From positions 1 through 51,638 of the forward strand of contig PWXV01000258.1 in NCBI GenBank assembly GCA_003568415.1: a stretch of DNA of 51,638 nucleotides, given 5' to 3'. The notes beneath the pieces are model-generated. The model was given only the letters and a program-made list of their open reading frames with translations, did no database searches and was not told the origin of the DNA. Below are positions 25,219-33,183 of this stretch, in pieces; positions within the stretch are counted from its first letter, which is position 1, and each line of letters opens with the position of its first letter. Origin of the DNA: Ignavibacteriales bacterium (lineage in GTDB: Bacteria; Bacteroidota; Ignavibacteria; T3Sed10-11). The position numbers were made by a program, and so were the translations under genes.

Positions 25219-25692
25219 TCACCAGAGCTTTTTGTCCGGATCTTTTCTTGCGAGGTATTTATCGAGTCCGAATGATCGCCCTGAAGCAGCCAGGGTTATC
25301 CCGAATAACACCGCAAGCAGTAAGCCGTTAAAGGGATTACTGAATAATGTAAGTCCCAACAAATTACCATTGGCGAAATTGAGGTTGAGAACCATAACGA
25401 TCATGACCATACCGGTGAGCCGGGTCAGCAGCCCGATCGTCAGTGCCAGACCGCCGAGAAGCTCGGCGGTCGGAATTAGTATTGACCAGAGACCGATGAA
25501 CGGTTTTGCTATCACGTCCTGGTACCACTGACTGATTGCAGGGGCATCCTCGTAATAAAAATCAAGGCGTTCGGTGAGCGGCTCGGTGGATGTATACCAT
25601 TCAAGCTTCCCGAGTCCCATGGTAAAGAGAAATAAACCGGTCGTTATGCGAAGAATGACCAGTGCGGTTTTAAGCGAGTGTTCTGAGTGCAT
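25219..25692 (-). CDS. DoxX family membrane protein
   Basis: A 157-residue integral membrane protein with four predicted helices. The opening ALVILRITTGLFLFTMGLGKLEW is the typical DoxX first helix and loop. A second helix holds WSILIPTAELLGGLALTIGLLTRLTG, also characteristic. Family members are linked to quinone or sulfur redox in a few organisms, but most are uncharacterised. It follows the hybrid histidine kinase on the same strand after 121 bases with no clear shared signal. Confidence 0.8.
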   Translation of the reverse strand: MHSEHSLKTALVILRITTGLFLFTMGLGKLEWYTSTEPLTERLDFYYEDAPAISQWYQDVIAKPFIGLWSILIPTAELLGGLALTIGLLTRLTGMVMIVMVLNLNFANGNLLGLTLFSNPFNGLLLAVLFGITLAASGRSFGLDKYLARKDPDKKLW

Positions 25693-25813
25693 AGCGAACT
25701 AATGGTATTGTGATGAAAAAATTACTATTCTATTTTTACAACAATACCGGTGACGGATTGTTCCGACAGAGCAACTACTTATGGTGCGCGATTGTTGGAG
25801 TGAATTGAGTTAC

Positions 25814-27580
25814 TTATGAGTTTAATATCTCACGTAACTGATTGAGCAGTGTATGTGTGGTATACGGTTTTTGAAGATATCCTACAACAGGCGGCTGTAA
25901 GTGTTGTAACTGTTTTTTTATCTCCTGAGAGCCAGTAGTGATAAAGATTTTTACATCCGGATTCGCATCCTTGAGCGATCTGATCAGCTTTTCACCGCCC
26001 AGGTAGGGCATGTTACTATCGGTTAAAATAAGATCGATTTTATCTTTATGTTTCATATATTTCGCAAGACCTTCCGCGCCATCTTTGGCAGTCATGACAT
26101 TGTAATTGTTTGAACTGAGTATTTCCGAGATCATCTCACAGATAGCAACTTCATCATCGATTACTAACAGGTGCTCACCTTTACCCTGCGGTGGTGTTTT
26201 TGTGTGAATCTCTTTTCCAGTGTGTTCCACATCGATGGCCGGGAAATACAGTTTAAACGTACTCCCTTTATCTTGCTCACTTTCTACTTTTATGCTACCG
26301 TTGTGATTGCGCATTATAAACTCAACCGTCGGCAACCCGAGTCCCGTACCTTCCCCTTCTTCTTTCGTTGTAAAGAATGGGCTGAATAGTTTATCGGTTA
26401 TCTCATCTGGTATACCGGTTCCGGTATCCGATATCGACAGGAGAACATAGGAACCCTGTTCAAGGTTAGTGTGATGGTGTTCATTTTCAGCATGTATCGT
26501 TATATTTTCTGCCTGGATGCGCAGCGTACCTCCATCCGGCATAGCATCCCGTGCATTGACACAAATATTTAAAAGCGCCTGATGAATTTGTGTGGTATTC
26601 CCTGATATCCACCATAAATCCTTTGGTATATGCAATTCAAGGTGAATTGATTTGGGAAACGTTGCCTGTATTATTTGCCCGATCTCCTGCATCACGTTCC
26701 GTGGTTGGATCTCCAAATGGTCGCCCTGGATACCGCGTGAAAATGTAAGAATCTGATTGACAAGCTCGGATCCGCGCTGGGCGCTTGACTTTGTGATCTG
26801 TAAAAGTCGTTCACCTTTTTTATCGGCTATAGAGTTTTTCAGTGCCTCAACGGTGAGCATGATAGGTGCAAGTATATTGTTCAGGTCGTGAGCAATTCCA
26901 CTCGACAAAGTTCCTATACTTTCCATCCGCTGTGCGCGAAGGTAGTTTGCTTCAAGATCTTTCTTTTCGGTAATATCTATTAATGATGCAATGCTTTGTT
27001 GTGTACCTGATATAAGTGCTATAGAAATAAGTATGTGCCGGATCTCATTATTTTTATTTATTAATCTGAATTCATAGTTTGATGGAATATCATCGTTTTT
27101 ATTTCTACGTTCACGGTGATATTCAATCATTTTTGTAAGATCGTCTTGATGGATAAACTCTATCCATTTACGTTTACCCTCTACTTCGGTTTTCTCATAG
27201 CCCGTTATTTCAACGAATTTATCATTCACCAACGAAATTGTCATATCTGCTTCGATGATCACGATTGCAGTACCGGTGTTTTCAAATATAGTACGGTATT
27301 CCCGTTCAGTTTGGTGCCGTAATGTCTCTGAATAGCGGAGCTTTTTTACATTATTTATAATGAGGAAAAATAAAATCGTTGATGTTAACAGGATGAAAAA
27401 CCACCCTTTGTATGTCTGAAGCAATGCATATTCGGATACTGTATCCGGTTTGAATATCGAAATCAGGAATTGATCTGAATATGCGATCCAGAGCGAACCA
27501 AGTATTGCGTAAATAATTGTAATGCGAAATGCAACGGTTTTTGTGCCGGAGCCGTAAAGGAATTTATCAAGGGGTTTCAC
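25814..27580 (-). CDS. Hybrid sensor histidine kinase with PAS and receiver domains
   Basis: A 588-residue kinase. Two membrane helices (about 18-40 and 57-78) enclose a short periplasmic loop. A PAS domain follows (about 92-205), then HisKA with His231 in GIAHDLNNILAPIML, and an ATPase domain with the N-box Asn342, DTGTGI near 385 and GTGLGL near 411. A C-terminal receiver has acceptor Asp521 in LILTDSNMP. This PAS-HisKA-HATPase-REC layout is common in bacteria with many orphan kinases. No response regulator with an output domain is adjacent, so the target is unknown. Signal is probably sensed by PAS in the cytoplasm. Confidence 0.93.
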   Translation of the reverse strand: MKPLDKFLYGSGTKTVAFRITIIYAILGSLWIAYSDQFLISIFKPDTVSEYALLQTYKGWFFILLTSTILFFLIINNVKKLRYSETLRHQTEREYRTIFENTGTAIVIIEADMTISLVNDKFVEITGYEKTEVEGKRKWIEFIHQDDLTKMIEYHRERRNKNDDIPSNYEFRLINKNNEIRHILISIALISGTQQSIASLIDITEKKDLEANYLRAQRMESIGTLSSGIAHDLNNILAPIMLTVEALKNSIADKKGERLLQITKSSAQRGSELVNQILTFSRGIQGDHLEIQPRNVMQEIGQIIQATFPKSIHLELHIPKDLWWISGNTTQIHQALLNICVNARDAMPDGGTLRIQAENITIHAENEHHHTNLEQGSYVLLSISDTGTGIPDEITDKLFSPFFTTKEEGEGTGLGLPTVEFIMRNHNGSIKVESEQDKGSTFKLYFPAIDVEHTGKEIHTKTPPQGKGEHLLVIDDEVAICEMISEILSSNNYNVMTAKDGAEGLAKYMKHKDKIDLILTDSNMPYLGGEKLIRSLKDANPDVKIFITTGSQEIKKQLQHLQPPVVGYLQKPYTTHTLLNQLREILNS

Positions 27581-27736
27581 AAACTAACCTGCTGTTTGCA
27601 TAAAATAACATTGTGAGCGATTTTATTATAGCGGGACAATACAAGATTCAATTACTAATTTCAGTGTTATATCCCACATTTCAACCCAACATGCGTAATT
27701 TATTGTATTAATGCAAGTATTGACGATGGAAAAATA

Positions 27737-28693
27737 TTACAGTTTCTTGTTGAAACGAGCAATGATGCCCGATAGCATGCCAAGTATTGGCAATTCCAGT
27801 AATGCCCCGATGACCAGCACGGTGGCTATATGCGGCCGGTGAGGGAATGCCGAGGCAGCGATTGCAAGGGCGAGCGGTGAATTCCGGGCAAGTGTAGTGA
27901 AAATTAAAGTTGTTCGTTCTTGCTGCGGTAATGATACTACACGCGATAGGGTAACGGCAATGAAGAATGTTATCAGAAAAAAGATAAAGAGCGGCAGCAA
28001 TAATCTGAGCATAATATCCGTTTGTTCAAGCATTGCAATCCCGCGCGAAGCAAACATCGCGGCAATTGCAATACAAAGAAATACGATTTGGAAAAGCGAG
28101 GCAGGTTGGAAGAACCTTGCCTTTACATACTCGATACCAAAACGACGGGTCAGTGCTGCCCGTAGTACAATTGCACCGGCAAACGGTATGACGAGAACGC
28201 GTACGATAGACTGAAAGATATCCAATACATCGATACCTATTGCTTCTCCGAAAAATACACCGAGGTAAACCGGTAATAATAACAATTGAAGAATAAGATT
28301 CCAGGGTAATAATGAAAGGGCGAGCGGAACGTTCCCTCGTGATAAACCGGTAAAAACCAGATACCAATCGGTGCACGGTGTTACCAGTAGTAGCATAAGA
28401 CCGATGCGGAATAAAGTTGAATCTGTCAGAAACAGCAGACCGAGTATATAGGCAACAACAGGGGTAATAATAAAATTGATAATCAGTGCAGAACCTGTTA
28501 CCTTGAGTGACCTGAACGCTTTTTTCATATCACCCAATGGTAATGAAAAAAAGAGAAAGAAAAGCATCACCTGTAATGCCGGTAATATCGTGTACGCACC
28601 CAGAGACCGAAGTGTCTCATTCGGGGCACAAGCGAGTCCGGTTAGCACGGCCGCCAGAATGAGAAGTGGCTGAAACTTTTCAAGTTTGGACAT
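27737..28693 (-). CDS. Bile acid:sodium symporter/ACR3-like transporter
   Basis: A 318-residue membrane protein with about ten helices of the SBF/ACR3 fold. The LLLVTPCTDWYLVFTGLSRG segment aligns with the conserved helix that in ACR3 arsenite exporters contains a required Cys in a PC-T motif. The NSPLALAIAASAFP block late in the protein matches the second discontinuous helix. No arsR, arsC or arsM is nearby, so arsenite export is only one option. The gene is divergent from the glycosylase gene with only 34 bases between starts. Confidence 0.78.
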   Translation of the reverse strand: MSKLEKFQPLLILAAVLTGLACAPNETLRSLGAYTILPALQVMLFFLFFSLPLGDMKKAFRSLKVTGSALIINFIITPVVAYILGLLFLTDSTLFRIGLMLLLVTPCTDWYLVFTGLSRGNVPLALSLLPWNLILQLLLLPVYLGVFFGEAIGIDVLDIFQSIVRVLVIPFAGAIVLRAALTRRFGIEYVKARFFQPASLFQIVFLCIAIAAMFASRGIAMLEQTDIMLRLLLPLFIFFLITFFIAVTLSRVVSLPQQERTTLIFTTLARNSPLALAIAASAFPHRPHIATVLVIGALLELPILGMLSGIIARFNKKL

Positions 28694-28727
28694 AGGTTGA
28701 GTACTATACTAATGGAATAACAATTAC

Positions 28728-29636
28728 ATGCATATGCAGATTACTATTAAACTTCCTTCAGACTTTTCCCTGCGTTCGACGGTATTTTCACATGGTTGGT
28801 GTATGCTGGAGCCGTTCTCAGTTAGTGAAGACCCGCTCAGTTTATCGTATGCTGCTGTTATAGATGGAATCCCCATCGATATATATATCCGTGAATTAAA
28901 CGCAGAAAAATTAGTGGTACGGATTCAATCAAATAAAAAATTACCGGATACCCGGCGGACGCAATGTCGTGCACTTGTAAAAAGTATAGTACGGCTCGAT
29001 GAACCGTTTGATGAATTTTATCAAGATATTAAAAAAGAACAAAAATTACACTGGATCATTCAATCAAAAGCGGGGAGGATGCTGCGGTGCGGTTCGTTTT
29101 TTGAGGATTTGATAAAAGTTGTGTGTACAACAAACTGTTCGTGGGGGTTGACAACCGTCATGGTACAGAATCTGTGTTATTCACTCGGGGAAGAAATACC
29201 AACGGGCAGAAGAACTTTCCCGTTACCCGAAGTAATCGCGGGGCAGACCGAGTCGTTTATGCGAAAGGAAATACGGGCAGGCTATCGATCACCCTATATA
29301 CTGGAGCTTGCAGCGTTGATAGCATCGGGTAAATTGAATGTGGAAGAATTTCGCAATACAAAAAAGTCGACGGATGAATTGTACCGGGAGCTTGTTTCTC
29401 TGAAAGGAGTAGGGCCCTATGCATCGGAGAGTTTATTAAAGCTCATCGGGCGGTACGATCACCTCGCACTCGATTCCTGGACGAGAAAGAAATATTATGA
29501 ATTATATCATAACGGAAGACAGGTTACAGATACAACGATAAAAAAAAGATATGCAAAGTTCGGCCAATGGGCCGGATTGGTGTTCTGGCTCGAGATGACG
29601 CGGTACTGGTATGATGAGAAATTTCCGTTGCACTGA
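28728..29636 (+). CDS. HhH-GPD superfamily DNA glycosylase (AlkA/OGG-like)
   Basis: A 302-residue DNA repair protein. The C-terminal half has the helix-hairpin-helix motif LVSLKGVGPYASESLLKLIG with the catalytic-Asp region YDHLALDSWTRK. The preceding six-helix part resembles 3-methyladenine or 8-oxoguanine glycosylases, including the FEDLIKVVCTTNCSW block. The N-terminal 100 residues form a beta-rich domain like that in AlkA/OGG1. No 4Fe-4S cysteine cluster is visible at the C-terminus. Specific base lesion cannot be read. The start could be ATG 28728 or the next in-frame ATG 28734. Confidence 0.82.
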   Translation: MHMQITIKLPSDFSLRSTVFSHGWCMLEPFSVSEDPLSLSYAAVIDGIPIDIYIRELNAEKLVVRIQSNKKLPDTRRTQCRALVKSIVRLDEPFDEFYQDIKKEQKLHWIIQSKAGRMLRCGSFFEDLIKVVCTTNCSWGLTTVMVQNLCYSLGEEIPTGRRTFPLPEVIAGQTESFMRKEIRAGYRSPYILELAALIASGKLNVEEFRNTKKSTDELYRELVSLKGVGPYASESLLKLIGRYDHLALDSWTRKKYYELYHNGRQVTDTTIKKRYAKFGQWAGLVFWLEMTRYWYDEKFPLH

Positions 29637-29722
29637 TTCAACAGGTATTATAATCATCCATCAATCCAACATTCCATTACTCCAATCTTCCATGCTGCCT
29701 GTAGCAGCAAAGAGCAGCCCAA
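29637..29722. repeat. Degenerate short-repeat tract
   Basis: After the glycosylase stop the sequence runs through near-repeats of ATCCA/TTCCA/CTCCA spaced by about 8-9 bases (around 29655-29692), followed by a CTGCCTGTAGCAG mini-hairpin near 29695-29707. It is a low-complexity intergenic repeat between convergent genes. No function is evident. Confidence 0.45.
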
Positions 29723-30919
29723 TCACTCGCTCGTCATAATCAATACCGGCTGCATCTGGAACGTATGGTATATGGGGCGTAAACGTTCGGTGTTGTAATG
29801 TTTCTCAACATTTACGTTTTTCTTCGTACTCGTAACTGTTTCCAGAGGAACATTATCATATCTTCCGTTTTTTATAACTACCAGCCGGCCGTGGATGTTT
29901 TTCAATAAAAGATCGAGAGCAAGGTTGCCGTAAGCCATTGGCACGATTGAATCGAGCGCATCGGGATCACCGCCCCGCACGAGATAGCCCAGTTTTTGAT
30001 TGATAATTCCGATGCCATGTCCATTGTTATACTTCGGTGTAAGTTCTTTAACGCGTTCGGATACGAGATCGCCGATGCCGCCCAATTTTTTATGACCGTA
30101 GGCATCGGTTGTTGTATCCTCGAAGACCATTTCGCCGCCTTCAAACATTGCACCTTCGGAGACAATAACAATCGAATACTTACTCGGATTTTTGTTACGG
30201 TCTTCGACGAGTAATTCGGCAAGCTGTTCAATCTGGAATGTATGTTCGGGAATTACACACCGGTTCGCTGCACCGGCCATAGTCGGAAGCATTGCCGTAA
30301 AGCCGGCATATCTGCCGAAGACTTCAAGCACCATAATCCGTTCATGTGATCCGGCAGATGTACGGAGGGAGTTCACCAGCATGATCGTACGGGTTACACA
30401 AGTACTAAACCCGATACAATAGTCAGTACCCGGCACGTCATTGTCCATTGTTTTTGGAATAGCAATTACTTTAAAACCTTCCTGCTGTAACCGAACACCG
30501 TAGCTTAACGTATCGTCGCCGCCGATCGGGATTAAATATTCAATGCCAAGATATTCAAGATTTTTTAATACCTCTTTTGTTAGATCATTTTTCTTTTCAG
30601 AATATGTGTCCGCAAGATGATCGGGAATATTTTCTTTTGATACGTTTGAGGGATTGGTACGTGAGCTGTGCAGGAACGTGCCGCCTGTGCGTCCGACCTT
30701 GTTGACAAGCTCCTCGGTCAGAACCTGATAATTTCCGCTGTTGTCGTACGAATCGTCGCGCACCATATCGACAAGACCTCCCCAGCCGCGGCGTATTCCG
30801 ACGACGGTATACCCCTCGCGAATTGCCCGGATCGTGACCGCCCGTATTGCAGGATTTAACCCGGGTACGTCACCGCCGCCGGTAAGAATACCGATCACAC
30901 CTTTATTTGATTGAGCCAT
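29723..30919 (-). CDS. 6-phosphofructokinase, probably pyrophosphate-dependent
   Basis: A 398-residue PfkA-family enzyme interconverting fructose 6-phosphate and fructose 1,6-bisphosphate. The phosphoryl-donor loop is GILTGGGDVPGLN. Two diagnostic positions carry PPi-type residues: Asp136 in GGDDT where ATP enzymes have Gly, and Lys156 in PKTMDNDV where ATP enzymes have Gly. The pair is the known signature of PPi-dependent PFK. The sugar-phosphate site MVLEVFGRYAGF follows. Length is longer than the 320-residue ATP enzyme and fits the group with PPi enzymes. It makes the step reversible, useful for glycerol feeding into gluconeogenesis. Donor preference is inferred from residues. Confidence 0.9.
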   Translation of the reverse strand: MAQSNKGVIGILTGGGDVPGLNPAIRAVTIRAIREGYTVVGIRRGWGGLVDMVRDDSYDNSGNYQVLTEELVNKVGRTGGTFLHSSRTNPSNVSKENIPDHLADTYSEKKNDLTKEVLKNLEYLGIEYLIPIGGDDTLSYGVRLQQEGFKVIAIPKTMDNDVPGTDYCIGFSTCVTRTIMLVNSLRTSAGSHERIMVLEVFGRYAGFTAMLPTMAGAANRCVIPEHTFQIEQLAELLVEDRNKNPSKYSIVIVSEGAMFEGGEMVFEDTTTDAYGHKKLGGIGDLVSERVKELTPKYNNGHGIGIINQKLGYLVRGGDPDALDSIVPMAYGNLALDLLLKNIHGRLVVIKNGRYDNVPLETVTSTKKNVNVEKHYNTERLRPIYHTFQMQPVLIMTSE

Positions 30920-30942
30920 TGTAGTATAATATTTTTAATTGA

Positions 30943-31206
30943 TTAAAGAATTCCGATCTCTATGATAAATAGTACTACTGCAACTATGAGTATTATTATC
31001 CCCAGCACTTTTTTAATCAGCTCCTCAGTTTTTAAACCGGAGAATTCACTTTTAATTGATGTGGTAGGTTTAAAATCGAGTGCAAGAAATCCGGCACCGA
31101 GCGCCAACCCCAGAATACCTGCTACTGTATCTTCTGTTATTAAAAAAATGATACCGGCTATTATAAATATGAGTCCGATTATTAAGGAAAGTGTAAACCA
31201 GTTCAT
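30943..31206 (-). CDS. Small membrane protein of unknown function
   Basis: An 87-residue protein with two N-terminal hydrophobic helices (LSLIIGLIFIIAGIIFLI and VAGILGLALGAGFLAL), a polar middle part containing KSEFSGLKTEELIKK, and a third C-terminal helix VLGIIILIVAVVLFII. The AAGGA ribosome site before ATG 31206 supports it as real. It lies 23 bases upstream of the phosphofructokinase gene on the same strand. I cannot assign a family. Confidence 0.6.
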   Translation of the reverse strand: MNWFTLSLIIGLIFIIAGIIFLITEDTVAGILGLALGAGFLALDFKPTTSIKSEFSGLKTEELIKKVLGIIILIVAVVLFIIEIGIL

Positions 31207-31386
31207 AGGATGTTCCTTTTCTGCATTTCTGATGGATATGTCATACTCTAAAAGTAGTTATGTTTGCTTAAAATTGCAATATGACGTATTTTAATTATTC
31301 TTAATTTTTGAGTAAAATTATGATCATATATTAATTGTAACCTATAGGAAAATATACAAATCATACCATAAGAAATAGGAGACTCA

Positions 31387-32835
31387 ATGGCAGAAAATAA
31401 TAGACAAACGGATATTGCACGCCGCACATTTTTACGTACCGGAGCTGCTTCTGCAGCATTACTTGGATCAGGTGTCTGGACGACCGATGCCCTGCGGGCC
31501 TCAGCCGTTGCAAAACGAGCAATGGGAGATGCCCGTAATGTAATCTTTCTCGTCAGCGACGGGATGTCTTCGGGAACGCTCACCCTCGCCGATCTGATGG
31601 TAAGCCGCCGTGACGGGAGATCGTCACACTGGATGAAACTGTATGAACGGGAAGATATCCGTCGCGGCTTGATGGATATGGCATCTCGTAACTCGGTTGT
31701 AACCGGTTCTGCTGCCGCCTCATCTTCCTGGGGGTGTGGTCATCGTGTCAATAACGGTAGAGTGAACTGGGGTGAGAACGATGAGGAATATACACCGATA
31801 CTAAAATATTTCCGGGATGCGGGAAAGGGTACCGGATTGGTCACGACGACAACCATAACCCACGCTACGCCGGCAGGGTTCGGGGCAAATGTGCCGCAGC
31901 GCGGTATGCAGGAAACCATCGCCGAACAATATCTCGAGCGACGGTACGACGTACTGCTTGGTGGGGGGAATTTGTTTTATCACAAAGACCTGCGTTCAGA
32001 CGGACACGATCTTTATACCGACTATAAAAATGCGGATTATCACGTGGTGAGAAAAAAGGGCGATCTGTTCAATGTACCGGCTGACGATAAACGCATGCTC
32101 GGTGTGTTTTATGACGGACACGTTCCCTATACGCTCGATCACATCAATACAAAAGAATATCGAGAGAATATTCCGACACTTGCCGAGATGACGCAGATAG
32201 CGTTAAACCGTCTTTCGAGAAATCGAAACGGTTTTATTATGCAAATTGAAGGCGGGCGTGTCGATCACGCTGCACACAGCAACGATGTCGGCGGATTGAT
32301 CTTCGATCAGATCGCGTTCGACGATGCCATCGGTGTTGTCGTTGAGTTTGCAGAGGAAAATCCCGATACACTGGTAATAGTTACGACCGATCACGGCAAT
32401 GCAAACCCGGGATTGAATGGTCAGGGATCCGGTTATAATGATTCGAATGTACATTTCGACCGTATTCAGGAATTCAAACATACCAATAACTGGGTGCTTG
32501 CCGGACTCAGTGAAGAAAGTACAATCAATCAAATTCGTGAACGAATAGAGGAAGCAACGGGTATTCATATCACCGGCAAACAAGCTGTTGCTTTGCAGGA
32601 TTCATACCGCGGTGTGTATGAAGCGGTCTATTCGATGATGAACCGTCCGAGCCAGGTATTGGGACAAATTATGGCAAATTACACATCGGTAAACTGGGTC
32701 GGATCGGCGCATACAGCAGATTATGTCGAGCTTGCCGCATTCGGACCGGGCAGTGAGGCGATCGGTGCATTTACAAAGAATACCGAGTTGTTTGATGTGA
32801 TGACCGAGGCGGCAGGAGTTGAGGTGGAGGTGTAG
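31387..32835 (+). CDS. Tat-exported alkaline phosphatase (PhoA superfamily)
   Basis: A 482-residue phosphatase with a twin-arginine leader, ARRTFLRTG at 11-19 then a hydrophobic stretch ending near ALRASA, so it is exported folded. Metal-binding Asp58 lies in VSDGMSSGT, and the nucleophile region reads VVTGSAAASSS with Ser108; the more common DSAA has Gly instead of Asp here. EGGRVDHAAHSND (near 296) and TTDHGN (near 337) supply the remaining metal ligands. An ATGGAG-like AGGAG ribosome site lies before the ATG. It should release phosphate from organic esters in the periplasm. Dependence on phosphate starvation is not visible. Confidence 0.9.
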   Translation: MAENNRQTDIARRTFLRTGAASAALLGSGVWTTDALRASAVAKRAMGDARNVIFLVSDGMSSGTLTLADLMVSRRDGRSSHWMKLYEREDIRRGLMDMASRNSVVTGSAAASSSWGCGHRVNNGRVNWGENDEEYTPILKYFRDAGKGTGLVTTTTITHATPAGFGANVPQRGMQETIAEQYLERRYDVLLGGGNLFYHKDLRSDGHDLYTDYKNADYHVVRKKGDLFNVPADDKRMLGVFYDGHVPYTLDHINTKEYRENIPTLAEMTQIALNRLSRNRNGFIMQIEGGRVDHAAHSNDVGGLIFDQIAFDDAIGVVVEFAEENPDTLVIVTTDHGNANPGLNGQGSGYNDSNVHFDRIQEFKHTNNWVLAGLSEESTINQIRERIEEATGIHITGKQAVALQDSYRGVYEAVYSMMNRPSQVLGQIMANYTSVNWVGSAHTADYVELAAFGPGSEAIGAFTKNTELFDVMTEAAGVEVEV

Positions 32836-33183
32836 CGCAGGGCCCAGAGTGCATGGAGCATAGTGCAGAGGGAGCGAGACTTTTCAGTGTGAGTGTGGAC
32901 ATCAACCGTACTTTGAGTTGTAGAAAGAGGAATGGTGTCCACACTCTTTACATGATAATATTTCCTTTTCATAAGACATTCTACCTGCAAGTTTGCCGGG
33001 AATGAGATCTATGTTGCCTTCCATTAATCGCAATTCTTACCAAAATTCCGTATATTGTCACATTCCTGACAGCATCCCGGCGTAAGGAATGTTTTATTAA
33101 TATAAAATGTTTTTAAAGTAGTTATTACAATAATTTTGTCATAAAATTATTTTGCCTGAAAATTTTATCGGAGAAGACAGAGG
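32836..33183. other. Intergenic region with low-complexity repeat and inverted repeat
   Basis: A 348-base gap after the phosphatase. 32836-32875 is a degenerate run of GCA/GGAG-type words (CAGAGTGCATGGAGCATAG). 32891-32903 and 32934-32946 are inverted arms (GAGTGTGGACATC against GGTGTCCACACTC) with one G-T pair, around a 30-base loop. The remainder, to 33183, is AT-rich with no open frame and probably contains the dsbD promoter. Confidence 0.6.
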
